From Nomia melanderi (lineage: Eukaryota; Arthropoda; Insecta; Hymenoptera; Halictidae), in contig NC_135009.1 of assembly GCF_051020985.1 (NCBI RefSeq), positions 13,586,606 to 13,650,605 on the forward strand: a stretch of DNA of 64,000 nucleotides, read 5' to 3'. Made by a program: the position numbers and the translations under genes. Positions 1-14,100 of the stretch are shown here, one piece after another (the stretch's first letter is position 1; every line of letters begins with the position of its first letter). The notes under the pieces were generated by a model. It was not told the DNA's origin, searched no databases, and saw only the letters and a list, made by a program, of their open reading frames with translations.

Positions 1-3000
1 ACCGTTATGCAATAGCTGAACCGCCTGCCCATTCCAATTGGCGTGACATCGTATCGGCGACCTGTTATCCATCTTTGAATAATCGTGCGTTATGGTCTCA
101 TGTTTCCCTCGCTCGTGCCCCCGGCTCGCGTATTTGCCGCGCGTATCGTTCGCAATAGCCGTGAATGAATTGGCTGACAGTTGCCATTTTTAGACCCGAT
201 GGCGTCTCTATCAACCATCCCGTCGCCGTTGTGCGGTTCAATCTATTAGGACGTTCTGACAGACTAAAAACGAACCAGCGAATTCGTCATTCTAGAAATA
301 TAAAAATCTAAAATCTGAATCACATGAAAAACTGGCAGTTTTGTGGCAAGAAGAAATATACAAACCGATGTCGCTACCGAAATCTATTCTACTCTATATC
401 ACAATCGTGCCAGCAACCTGTGAAGCCTATAATCTTCGCAGCCTTTGCTACAAACTGACGAACAAAATATTCAGTAAATATTTCTATCGTTCGAATGTCG
501 AAAGAATTCGATGATCAGACGGTTCAATGAGAATTAGATTCTACTGGTACGAAGAAACCCTTAGCTACCCGACATCTACGTCACTCGCGCCAACAACCTG
601 TTAGACGATCTTCAGCCCAGAATCTTCGCTGTAGCGTGAACAACTAGCTTTCAGTTCAGTTTTAGAATGTTCTCTAATTTCCTAACCGGGAAGACTTAAT
701 TCTCATGGCGTCGGAGGTTCGAACGTAAACTGGAGGATCCAGCAGATCCAGAGCCAGAAGATCCATAAAAATGTGTAGGGTGCAGAGTGCGGCCGTGCCG
801 AGACTTACCAGATTAAACACATCCGCAGCAAGGGGGAAGCCGAAATTCGCTCGAGTGGCCGGACAGACGGACTTGTAACACGATCTTTAAGAGGGAACTT
901 CCTAACGCTAATGCGGCCGCGACAGAGGATGTCTAGCGACTGGGCAGCGCTAAAACGCGGAACATTTCAATTTCCAACGAGACACCAGAGCTCACGTGAT
1001 GCACAAGTTAGAAGACTACGCCTCCGGTGCAGCCATCGACAGCGGGCCGAGGCACACGAGATTTAGAGGAGCCACGGTGGCTGCAGTCCCGCCGAGGCTC
1101 TGCTCGCGAACTGAAGCGGCGGAGGAAGCTGGAGACGATGTGGACTGAAGGTAGGATTCGACAGTTTTTCGACGTTCGACTAAAAACTATGATGAAGTAT
1201 AATGTTTCGGTTAGTTTCGATTGAAAACTAGAATAGAATATACTATAACATATAAAGTATAGTAATGATATAACTAGATGAAGTATAATATATGATCTAA
1301 TGGTTTAAGTTCAATTAAGTGGCGTTATATAAATAATTGAAGGAGTTACTTAAGATAGTTTGAAGAATGTGGTTTCTGATAGTAACTCTAAAATGAAGCT
1401 CATAGTTACAGCTTCTCTCTTCCTCTTGATGGTCTTTGGTATGGCTAATATCTTCTTTATATTCGACTGGAACAAATACGAATGTGGATGTGAAGATATT
1501 TGGTAATTTAAATGCGATTTCATTGTTTTCAAGAGATAGATGGCCAGTGGTTACAGAAAAGAGTTCAAGGTAGGGTCTAATAGAGCTCTTGGCTTCCCCC
1601 GAATGTTCATTTCACTAAATGCTTGTTTGTTCTCTCTAGGAATTTTCAAGGATAGCTATAAAAGAAGAGTGAGTACACGATTTGGCGATGCGAGACATAT
1701 AAACACACATTAACGTCAAGTTTGGAAGCGAAGCTATCGATTGACCCACAAAGGGTCTAGCAACCGTGGAAAGGATCAAGTTGCGAATACAGAAGGTCAT
1801 CTTTCGGCAAGGGTAAATATCGGAATACAGTTTTTGCATATTGGAAACCTAAAACCTTCTCTAAAAAGCATCTTTCAATATAACTGACCCTGTTCACATA
1901 ATACTACAATCTATAATTCTTTTCAGAATTATAATAAACATCTTGTAACGAGCAATCAATCCTCTTTAATAAGGAACTGGACTGAACGAAGGCAAGACAA
2001 AATAGTCAAATTATCCTCTATCCATAATCATAAAATCTAGTGGAATTCATTTGAACGTTCTCTTTAAAAGAGTGTTTTTGTTACTAATATCATTAGAAAC
2101 AATCAACTAATAATAACTAGGTAATATTCAAAATTACCAAGTGATAATATTACTGTATAGATAACATTATTCAATCATAAGTGGCACTAGAAACTTTGTT
2201 ACGCCTGTTGCAGTTTTTCAAACAGAAGAGTGACACGTTTACGTGAAGAACAAAGTGCCATGAATCATACAGATTTCATCGTCGAGGGTGCTGAATAAAA
2301 AGTACACGATCCGCGGTTCCCTTATCTCGTGGATACGACCTATGCGTTTGCAAATGATTACCGAGTGAACGATACGCCGGGAGAGATTGACATCGCAGTG
2401 CTATTCGCGCAGGTGAAAGGAATCGAGCACACCCTTGCACCGTGAATCGGCCGGCAGGTTTAAAAGGGAATATATCGATCGTGACGCGCAGGGGGTTATA
2501 CGGTCACCCGGGGCCGAACAATTTTCCGCAAACCGCTAATCATTCTCTGAACGTAATTCTAACGAGGTCATCGACATCTATCAGTTTTTCCTATTCATTC
2601 TACGTCGTCGATTTTCTGTAGCTTTCAGAAAATTTTTCGTTGATCGAAATGAATAAGAAATCACAGTATTGGAATGTTTAAACAATAACGTAGCAAATAA
2701 GCACATTCATGACAGATTTTCAGATCTTACGGTATACTTTCCTATGTTAAAAAATTCTAAATTTTGTGATACCCTTTTGTGCATGTTATATATTCTTACT
2801 CTATAAATAGTCAATGTTTACGTAGCATGATAAATTTAACTGTTGAAACGCCGCTTAAATGTCGAGCACGTAAGTGGCCTATAAATTGTTTCGAAAAGAT
2901 CAGCTGTGTTGTTACCCCTACTATAAACGTAAAGTAAAGAACAACTCCAATTGCCCTAAGTCCGGATAACAATTCACGAACATATTGACCGAACAAAGCT

Positions 3001-4412
3001 TCTTTAACGATTACATTCCAGAATAACCGGAATCGCTTCTCTGCAATCGAGACCCGCTCAATAGCACTCCGTGTTACATAATCCGCCGTCGCCGTGTCAA
3101 CACAAAAACAGTATAACGAAGATCTAAATCTATCAGCCTCGTTGTTACCCCTTATCGAGACCATACACAAAATGAAACTCCAGTGAACACGCTTCAAAAT
3201 TATATATTCACCAGTGACCCTATCTCAACAATCTCAAAACCATCTCGAGTATTTCTCCTTCACCGAACATTGAAATTCCAGTGGTCTATAAGCGAAGATT
3301 AGAGTCCACAGCTATTGTCCTCAATCTATGCAGAAGAGATGTAAGAATATACACTTGACACTGAAGATATTCACTGATAATTCTCATCCTCGAAGGTCCT
3401 GAAAGGATCGCGACCATCCATCGTGCATCGTGCCGAACGAAAAGGGAGGCTGGCCGTAGCTCTAGCTGCCTAGTGCTGGATCTACCACAGCCGGATCGTT
3501 AAGCGTCATCTCTAACTGCTTGGTGCGGCGATCGGTACGCAACTTACGTTCACTGGCGAACGGGCCGGACGGACGCGAAAGGGAGAGGCTCGCAGGGTGA
3601 GCTAAGCCGACGAGTAACACGGGGACGCGTGTGCAGGCCGCACACACACGGATGGAGCTCCGATCGACATGGGGTCGCTTGCACACGTGCAACTGGAACA
3701 CTGCATGAACCGCTCCAGGCCGTCCGCGCTGGCGGCGAGGGTGCGCAGGGGATCGCTTCGATGCACGCGGGGGCAGCCACCCCGGCGGTGATCCATAAGC
3801 CCGTAAGAACCGGCGACATCTCATGGCGTTCACGCGAGTAACCGTCGCCCATGAACTCTGCCCTCTCCGCCGCTGATCAAGGATCAATCGAGTCGCTTTC
3901 ATTCGTCGGACGTATAAGCTTGCATCGCCTCTAATTTACCAACGCGAATTCAGGACCGTGGGTCATTATTAAGTAGCTAGACCCTTTTTAGGGAGATTGT
4001 GGCTCTTTCATTTGCTCGCTTCTTTGTACGATTTAAAGGTACTGATGGTAAATGATCGGGGAATCACCTATTCAGTTGCAATACTTCTTCGTGAGCAATA
4101 CTTGCGCTATCGTTGGTGTTCTCTTGTCTGCAGAAGTCGATTTCCTGTTGTGGGATAATTGAATAGTTATTGTAGGAGAGGAAGTGTGTCTTAAAAATAA
4201 GGTTTAAGTAACCTACCACCAGTGTGATTGTAATAAACTTAAGCATCTTCTGAGAATCACTCGATGACTGTTGCTGGAATAATTAAAGATGGCGTAGAAG
4301 ATGAATGCTTTCTTCACAGGATTCAGTGGGACTGGTGGCATCAGGATTCGAACGTTCGGGATTCTAATGCAGTCACGTGCGAGGTATGTATATAAAACAC
4401 TGAACAGATCGT
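1..4412. other. Intergenic stretch, no gene recognised
   Basis: About 4.4 kb with no reading frame that I recognise. Short open frames (128 codons on the minus strand at 2811-3197; three overlapping frames in a GC-rich patch at 3462-3902) show no family motif, no matching splice sites and no companion exons, so I treat them as chance. The stretch lies downstream of the amino acid transporter gene. The only functional sequence I would propose is the transporter polyadenylation hexamer at its right edge. Confidence 0.5.
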
Positions 4413-4418
4413 TTTATT
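4413..4418 (-). terminator. Possible poly(A) signal of the PAT transporter gene
   Basis: AATAAA on the minus strand, about 710 nt past the transporter stop codon at 5126. It is the nearest canonical hexamer I found downstream of that stop. The implied 3' UTR of about 0.7 kb is plausible for an insect gene, but there is no transcript support. Confidence 0.3.
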
Positions 4419-5125
4419 AAAATGAACATAATGACGATTGGTAGTAGCTAATCTTACGTCGAAATGGTTACGAGTATTCGTTCTTTGACCACGGCAAGGG
4501 ATCACTTGGCACAAATGCAACAGCAGATTGCCGTGGGCAAATGAAAAAATCCTTGTACGGGGAACGAAACGATGCGTGTTATGTACTTAAAATTATATAA
4601 ATAAACCGAAATGCGTTCAGAAGGCACTTTACGCGATCAAGCTGTTGCATTGTCTCACGGTCCGACGGACAAGCCAGTTAAGCCGCTACCTCGACTGATC
4701 TCAACGATCTAGCGCGCATCTCTCTATTGTTAATCTCTACGTCCGTGAATGAAAAAACAAACTAAACACGGCAGTAACGAACAGATAAAAACAGTCCCTG
4801 GTCAACAGGCGATCTGGATTCTCATAGAAAATGTATCGCAAAGGTCACCAATCGCGACACGCTTGGCGGGTCGCTTTCTCGGTCGTTATCATTCCGAAAT
4901 GATTTACATTCCGTCTTTTCTGTGGAACGAACGTTATTAGAAAGTACGTCTCCGAGAAAAGAGAGGGATCCTCGTCCAGGCTCGATCGTTCAGTATTCGC
5001 TTAGACGACGAGACCTCCCGCGTTGCCGTGTGCATCCGTTGCGGAGGACAACGCGACACCCTCTCCATTCCACCTCTTCTCTCCTGCCATTCGTTCATGG
5101 TTCCCTCCTCACCGAAGAAACCACT

Positions 5126-8100
5126 TCAAGAGAAGCTGTTGATGATCTCACGAAGACTCGTGTACGTTCCTACTATTAAACCTAGCAGCCCGAACAGGAC
5201 TAGCGACATGTTCTTGGCTACCATCAGTATCTTCCCGGTCCTGCCATAGGCATTCCACATTGTACAGGTCTGAATGATGGCGGGGAAACCCAGCCCCAGA
5301 CCGGAGAGACAGAGAGCACCAAATAGAGAGATGAACAGGTCCAGTTGGGGGATGGCGATGGCCAGTAGGACTGAAAGATAAAAATGAAGATTGAGAAACC
5401 ATGATATAATATATAACAAACTTTACGACACTAATCAAAAGAATTCTCTTACAAGTGAGAAGAACGAGCGACGTCCTCACGACGTACTCCCACAATAGTT
5501 TGTACGAGTTCTTCTCCAACTTCGGAGCGATGTACTCGTTCCAGATGATGTCAATGGGTACGTAACACTGAATAGGGTGCGTGAAGAAAATGGCGATAGC
5601 GAGGAGGATCTGCACGCATTTGGCTAAGACCATGGGCTCGGTTAAATTGACTGTGATGGTGCCGTCGACGGCTGCGCCGTAACGGATGTACCCGAAGAAT
5701 CCTAAAGAGGTGTAGAGCACCACGATGCACCCCATTCCAAAATTCAACACTCCGAAGGTCTTGATGAAGCTCTTAGGTTTCTTCATCTCGTTCTCCAGAG
5801 GCATGATCTGAAATTATATTTTATAATAAGTTAATCAAGCGATCTATCCAATCACTCTTAGACAGTCTAATCATGGATTTAGTATACTCACCACGCCAAT
5901 AGCCTCCAAAGCAAAGAGCACGGTGCCAAAGTAGAGCGGGAAGTCCGCGACTTTGCCGATCGGCTCCCGGTGGTCGAAGGACAATGGCTCCCTGAAGATA
6001 TAGTACAGTATTATACCGAAACTGGCGAACGTGATACCGGTCGCGACGGTCGAGCAGGGAGCTAAGAACTTCAGATTCCTGATCCAGTTGACCAAGATGA
6101 GTGGCAACAGAATTATCAGCATATACAGCCTCACGTCAACGTCCGGAAAATAATCTTCCAACGCCTGGAAAGAAAACAGCGCTTGTTATTCGAACCGCAA
6201 ATTTCAGATTCTCTTATTCGTTTAACGCTTTGACCGTCGAGTGAACTACCATGAACCGTAGAAATTCCCATGCAGTCGATACGGTTTAAACTGGAACAAC
6301 CGAGCGTTCAACATGATTAACAATCCTTATAAACATTGTAACAGATTTCTTTTCGGTTTCTTCATATATTCATAGCGTTGAAGTGAAACTATCCATTTTT
6401 CAAATGATTTCGAATACTTATCTAAGATAATCGCGAAATACGAAAACTGACATTTTCCGGTGGTTGCTAAAGAAACCGAATTTTGGGAACGTCGAAATTT
6501 GTTTATTCAGTTGGAGGATGTCTTTCTTATATCTCGTACATCCAACGAAGGTCTTGGTTAGAGAACCGAAATCGAATGTTTTAGTTCATATAGAAACATC
6601 AAGTCAAAGCGTTAATTCATTAGAGGCAGACTCGGTCCGATAATGATCGAACACGTGGAACGAGTTGAATGAGCCCGGGATAAGGATAAGCTTTCAAATC
6701 GATGACGCAACGGATGATCTGAATGATCTTGCAACGGCCGAGCCGTGAACCGTCGATAAAACGGCATCTTTTAGCCGGAGGATCGTTATGCAAGCCGATA
6801 CCGCTACCTAATTAGATATACTCTGTTATCGGCATCGTTTCAAGTGTCTGCGTTCTACGTACCTCGATAACACAGTACACCGATAGATACCTTCCCTCGA
6901 CGCACATGTAACCGAGACCGATACATACTTTCCCACGTGACGGCATTATTTACCGGACGATCTGAAATCATAACGACGCAAACATTGGTGCTGTTATTTT
7001 CGCCCATTTTCCCGGTGCGTTCGGAACCTCGGTTCTGCAAGTCGAACGCGTTCGAAGCTGCTTCAGGCGCGTTCGACGTCCAGGCGATTTCCGAACGTGA
7101 AAATGAGCCAACAATGGGAAACTTCATTGCGTCGTTTTGATTCAGAGCGGAGAACGAGCTATTATGTTCGACGAAACCTTGTGCTCTTTCCCGTTTTTCT
7201 TCTCGAACGCTGGAACTACTGTATACCAGTCAAAATTATTGGTTTCAGTTCTCTCGTTTCGCAATTATGATCTTTTTCTATTATCGAAATGACTGAAGAA
7301 ATAAGTAGTTTCACTTGAATACTACAATGAACAATTATAGTTACAATTTTTGTAAGAATTATATATCAATTATATTTAATGCTTGGTACTTCTAGCGTGT
7401 ATCTGTGATTCTATTGTTTTGTTCGTTTAATCTGAAATATCGATTGTCTTTACCATTTTTATAGTAGTTTCGGTTCCTACTGTCTTTCTATTATTTTCTT
7501 ATTAATTCAGAATTTCTACGTTTATGATTTTTTTTAATTTCTATATTTCCAATCTCTTCGTTTCCTGTCGCCTTCCTACCGCAGCTTAGATGTATTATTT
7601 TTAACGCCGAGCTAACAATAGCGGGACGATCGTTATCGACACGCGGCGATGATCGATATCGCGCCTGTTCAAGGACAACCGGAAATGAGCCTGGACGCGT
7701 TTAATACGTTGCACTATTTTTACGGGCTCATTGCGCGTCGTTCAGCGTTCGTCTTTTACGTAAGGCCGACCGTAATCCGGTGACGTAACGAATGGCGAAC
7801 ACACTTTTTTCGTGTTCGATTCTCTTTCGTGCGCAATCCAATTTCTCTCTGTTCCGCGGAAGAAGGAATTTCCTCTTTCGCGGGGTTGCGTAAACGGCCC
7901 ATTCAGCAACGAGTTTTATATAATGATTATACCGAACATTAACAATAATCGGTGCAATTAATCAATTAGCCAATTCGTCCAACTTCTGAGTAATGAAAAC
8001 TCACAATTAAAAAAAGAAAGCTACCGATCCCTTGTTATTTCTATAATTAATTAATTCTCTTCTACGATCGAGATATTTAATGAAACTTTTGATAATCTTC

Positions 8101-11100
8101 GATTATCGTTTACATTGTTTCACTTGAAAATTCGACGAGAATGCGACAGCATTCATCATCAAAGTGTCAAAGCAGAAAAACAGCGTAATTGATGGTAAGA
8201 CAATAATTAACGGGACGGAAACGAGGATCTGTTTAGAAACCTATCTTTCCCGATGCGTACCGCGCGCGCAACACCGTGATTTCGTTAATTACACGTGGCA
8301 CACGTAGCATCGCGTAATACGTTTCAATCGATGCAATCCCGTCTCAGCGTTATGCTAATACAGCGGCAGCGCGTCTTGCAGAACGCGCTCGAATTTACGT
8401 AACCGTGTTTCCATTAGACGTGATGCTACGCGCCGCCGTATCCTTGCGTCTAACGCACACTGTTACCAGCGACACAGTGAATGATTCTCCGGCGAAATTT
8501 CTGTCGAAAGTGTCATTACGTCGATTATTGTTAATCACGATTGATTGACCTATAATTTCGAAGTTGCATTAGATAGAACTGCTTAGAGAGAAAAGAATAT
8601 ACTTATTCTGTAACGAAAGTTTCAAACATAGTTAACACTGCCATGGTGGTCACCGGTGACCGGAGCTTCCAAATTGCTTGAACATTTACAATAAGGAAAT
8701 TCATGAATGAAAATATTTAGTAACATAAGTGACTAGATAATAGCTTCATATGAGTACTATATCTATATCATTATACTATATATAATGAATGAAAATATTT
8801 AGTAACATAAGTGACTAGATAATAGCTTCATATGAGTACTATATATATATCATTATACTATGTATAATGAATGAAAATATTTAGTAACATAAGTAACTAG
8901 ATAGCTTCATATGAGTACTATATCACCATATTCTGAATATGTATTTCTGATAATATTTTAATACTTAACTTATGCTAGGATAAATATTATTGTACGAAAC
9001 AGTCAAAATTCTCGTGGCAGTCAATGTGTTAATAATAAGAAAAGAGCAATGTTCAATTTGAAAAGAATTGAATGATATTTACTCCTTCAATTGTATTTCT
9101 AACCTTCGAGTCTGATAAGGTGTTACGTCGGTCGTGAAAATCTCGTTGAACGAGAGATTGGATCAGACGTAATATTCCGTCAGGTGTAATACTTGATTAT
9201 TCACAGTGATAACACGCGAGGCGCAGCACCATAAATCAAAGAGTGGATAATTGTAATAACATATCGATAATTCGTCGTAATTGAACGTAACATGTCAACA
9301 ACGACGAGACAAATTGTAATATTTCCATTAATCAACGGTTCCTGCTAATCATTCTGACTAACGAAGCGAATTCCATTAGTCGGCGAGCAGCGAAAAACGC
9401 CAACTAAGTACAATAAGTCGAGTTGCCGGCTCGTCTCGCTTAAGGTCCGACGTCGTCGTTAAAGACGACCAGAAAAAGAAACTTGACGATGCGGACCGCC
9501 TTGAGGCGTTCCATTTCCAATCGATCCGCACTTTTTTCATCTAGCTCTACGGCTATGGTAAACCATTTTTCCAATTTCAAATTACCAGTCCGCAAAGGGC
9601 ATACTAATGACTAACGAGACGCAAAATGTTCATTAGACGTGATCTAGATTAAAACGATTAATTAGATTAATTCGGTGACGAAGAAGATCTCTGAATAATC
9701 AACTTTTCTTTCGAAAAGAATGCTCACTGCTTTCTGATTGAATAATTAAGCAATTGCCGCAACTTTTCTTGCGAGGACAACTTCTATTCCGGTAAGAAGA
9801 AAGGATTATCATTCACACGAATGATATCATTCATTCTAGTCTACAGGAAACCGGTCGGGTCACGATCGAACGGACATGTTCGGACGCTGAAAAAATGTCT
9901 CGACACTCTTGAACTTTTTACGTCCGCAGAAAATTACATACAACTAAGTTCCTGTCACTGCTGAATCGAACCGATTCTAATCGACTAGCACCGCGTTATA
10001 CAACAGGCCGAGACGTTATATTAATCATTCACGAATTCCCTTTAGAGAATTGATTTCTCCGATTTTTCACTGTCGAAGATTATAGAGAAACGAGCCTGAT
10101 CGACGCACAATCATGCGAATCGTCCTTGGTCTTCCAGCTTGTGGAACAACTGGTGTGCCTAGATGACTATGAACTATCGCTGCGAATGTTCACCTAATTT
10201 ACTTACACTCTAATATCTATCGTACGATTAAATGATCTGCTTCCAAGGGAAATCGAAGTAAACCAAACTTACATTTGTTAGAAATAATAACAGTTTCCAA
10301 GGGAAATCGAAATAAACCAAATTTAGATTTGTCAGAAAGAATAACAGTTTCTATAGAAATTGATTCTGGTTCAATTTTCACCTGCAGGATTTCCCTGAAG
10401 ATTGCAGTTAGATGATTAATAATAAAATATTGACTAGTATAAATTATAGTAATACAATAACCAACCTGTGCCAGGTACACAAGTATTCTCGAACTTCACT
10501 CGAGATGATACTTTCGAGAATTACAGAGTAAGAACGAAATTACGAAAAGTTCCGAATATAAAAATTGCCACACCGGGAGGAACAGGTGTTCGCTCGGCGT
10601 GGTTCGCGTCGATAAATCAGGCAAGACTATCCGGACTATAGGTCACGGTCCTTCCCTCGTAAAAGTCTCGACTACGAAGGATCGAGCGCGCTCTTTCACG
10701 CTCGCCTGACCACAACGAGGCTCAGGTTTTCGCCAACGGCGCGGCGCCCGCTGCATCTACATTCTCTATCCACTTGCCGTAATAACATGTGTCGCAACTG
10801 CTGCTAACTATCCATTACATTGTGCGGTACGCAACGCGTTCCACTCACCGGCCAAACCGACGCCGAGTCCCCGTAAACTATCACACGAATCGCCTCGAGC
10901 GATTTTTTTCCCAAATCCACCGCGAAATCGAATGTTAACTCTACCGTGTCGCCTGGGTCGTATTTGACCCAATCGCAATTTCCTCTTTACAACGTTGCTG
11001 AACATATATCTCGCTATTTCTTTCGCAACTATCCTCTGTAGCTGATTATATTATCCTTAATAGATAGAGACACAGGAATTGTACATTCTGATATTTTTCT

Positions 11101-14100
11101 ATTGTAGCTATACGTTTGCACTTAATATTACTATATACAATATTCACAATAGAAAAATAGCATTTATTTTCAACTTAAAAGCAAAAAGTCACGAGTACTT
11201 ATGATTACTGTTTAAAAGCTTCATCATAAGGGAGTTAAGATTTTAGGTAACTGATAACAGCAGAATAATATTTCATTTGAATTCAAAGGAATCGAGTAAC
11301 ATTTATGCTAAATTCTGTTTGACACGTTATTGTGAAGCAAAGGGCTAAGGAAAGTTCGCGATTGTTAGCGTCTACGAGTCTCTGCTTTCTCAGGAATATT
11401 TCTAGCGTACAGGTAAATCGAGGATCGCAGCAACGTGAGAAACTCGATTCCGCGATGTCGAACTGGGTTACGATAAATGGCTTAGTTTGTTAACCGTGTC
11501 AGTTGTTCGACTGCCGGACTCCCGGTATTTAAAAAGGCTAACGAACCTCGAGGAATTAACGAACGGGCGGATTGAAATTTTTACGACGCCCTGGAACGTG
11601 ATAGGAATGGAGTCGGAATCGCGCGCAGGGGAATCCTAGTGAAACGGAATCGGACCGGACCGGCGAACGACCTCTTACACGCGATTTACGACCGTTCGGG
11701 CGGTCCTGGTCCTTCCGATCTACCGGATCATTCCAAGATCACCGAGCGACGCGTCGCCTTGAATCCTTAAGCGCTCCGGGAATCACCGGCGCGATCCACG
11801 GAATTTTTAATTCGTGGATCAAAGCAACACGGTGACTAATCCTATCGTGACCGGCGATGACGAGACAACTCGTCGGATGATTCAACCGCGGAGTTTCTAT
11901 ACATCCAAGTACGGTTGAACTAAGTATCTAATATTCTAATCTTGTATCGTATATACAATAATACTATAATATTAATACCGTTACTCTTAAAATCCCTTTG
12001 ACCTTCGCATGCGACCTACATTCCGGAAACTTCCGAACTTCCTCTAGGGTCAAGAAAAACATGATGATGCTCGCTGTCCTATATCTAAGTAAATACTGAT
12101 AGCCAGCCGACGCACGGGTTTATAGATTAAATATTGAACGTCTGCGTTCTTGTCATTCGAAGAACAGAGCAGTGGACTAATTCGATATCGTAGGTATTTA
12201 GATCAAACTTCGCAGAAAGAGCGCTTCATTCCATCGGTGAATCAGAGGATCAGGCGATCGGAAGATCTTCGATGGGACGAGCTCTCTAGCAGACAAGACT
12301 GAACGTTCACTTTCCACGCGAGACGCGTCTCGATATGATCGTCCAGAAACGGAGGGCCGAGGAAGTGGCGTGAGGCAACGGCTCACGGCCAGCGTTAACA
12401 TTCACCGAGCAGAAGAGCTTCCTGATCGCGCGGCGACAACGACCGAAACGGTTGTTGTCCTCGTAAATAAGCCTTTAAACGGCCGGCCACATCCTCCCCG
12501 CCGCGAAATGTCAACGAACCTGGCCGTGCGCGCGGCATTATCACCTTGACTCCGTCGCTCATTACCCGCGACGGCTCTCCGTCTAATCGTTTATTCCTCG
12601 CGCCGTGTTTCCCTGACCTACATGCTCCTTTTTTCTCGCTGCCCACACGACGGTCTCTAGACCGGCCGCGCACTCTTTACGGTAAAAGCTGGATTAACGT
12701 GTTCGCCGCGACTGCTCCGCGGACAGATGCTTCGCCGTGTCCGTTCTCACTGTACCAGATACGTCATTGCGATGCTTAGCGCTTCCGCTCGTCTCCAAGG
12801 ACTGTGCGCGCTAGAGCTGGTACCTTTGACCCTTAACTACCGAGCTAAAGTCTTCGGAACTCTACGGGTTTCCTTCGTTGAGCGATAATAACGTGTCAGC
12901 GCGATGAAAATTTCAGAGGGAATTCGACAAATCTAAGTGTTACTTATTCATTTCTAATGTAAATTAAGGATTGCCTGTCTATTATTACTCTTTAACTTTT
13001 AGAGTAAGTATAGATACAAAAGAAGTATAAAACTTGCTTCTTTTTCTATGAAAGTGTTAACGACAAAGATATTTTATCGAGCACAGTTAAGAAGTAGATC
13101 ATAAGGCAAGGGGTTAATATAGAAATTGCTTTAACGATTATTCATTGAAGCAAATTGTTTTAAAATTGAAACTCTATTAACTGGAATGTTTGGTGCTGAA
13201 AATATGTCGAAACGTTAGTGGATATAGATGAAAGTTTGAGTTGTTTAGCTCGATAATTAAGGGTTAACTGGGCACGCGAGAGACTTGGATATCTATGAAA
13301 CACTCGAGCAAAATGTGATCTCACAAGTAACAGCTCTAGTACACGTGGTCCAGGTATGCGCATACTTGTCGCGGAAAATGAGCTAATGATAATGAGTTTT
13401 CAGGGCGATGGCTGGTTACAATGATCAATCCAATGATTTAGTTAGAAAAGTTTGTACTAACTGTTTTCAGATTCCTGCCGATGAACACAGTGTACACGCA
13501 GCAACTGCCCAACTGATATATCATGAGGAACACGTTTATCACGTGACTGTGAACAGAGAATATATTGTATTTAATTTCATCCATTTAGGTGAAGATAATA
13601 TTGTTTATTGAGATATCAATGTGATTGGAGATTGTGTACTCACACTGACGCCCTCGAGAACCGCCTCAAAGGCGCTGGCCCCACCGACAGCGCAGCTTCC
13701 GCCGTAGCTGGATACGTCAATGACGGCACCTTCTTCCGTTTACAGAGCTCGTATTGTGAGGTGACGAGGATTCGTATACAGTAAGTACAAAGTAGACCGA
13801 TGATGATCGTCGCGACTATACCGACAGCGTAGCCGGAATGGTGAAAGGCCTTCGGCATCGCGAGGATTCCGGTTCCCAAGCTTCCTTTCAGCAGGTGGAG
13901 CAGCGTCTCGAAGGTCCTGGAATGATGAACGGATCGTTACATTCAATATTATTAGTTACTGAATTAAACTAGAATTAATAAAGTAATCGATATGTTAAAT
14001 ATTAAGAGTCAAAATATAAAATAATACATTACTGTATATTGTGTGAGCAACTTGTAAATGTATCTAATATTTAATATTTAATATTTAATATTTGATATTT

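Larger units (their letters stand above)
6165..10381 (-). other. Intron of the PAT transporter gene
   Basis: About 4.2 kb without a recognisable exon on either strand. It holds one TTAA-bounded inverted-repeat element (6222-6615), a larger element with an internal 82-bp tandem repeat (8632-9032) and the first units of a 54-bp repeat near 10241. Nothing else stands out. Confidence 0.5.

Noticed and set aside
700..740. GGTTCGAAC, a B-box-like word on the plus strand
   Set aside because: No A box or cloverleaf upstream; an isolated match.
2811..3197. A 128-codon minus-strand open frame
   Set aside because: No family resemblance or companion exons. It could be a decayed fragment, but nothing supports that.
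3462..3902. Three overlapping open frames in a GC-rich patch
   Set aside because: Frames overlap on both strands with Arg/Pro/Ser-rich translations typical of GC-rich non-coding DNA.
4330..4380. A possible tRNA: minus-strand GTTCGAATCCTGATGCCACCA looks like a T arm plus CCA
   Set aside because: The T stem does not pair (position 52 C opposite 62 C and beyond), and I found no A box or anticodon arm at the right distance.
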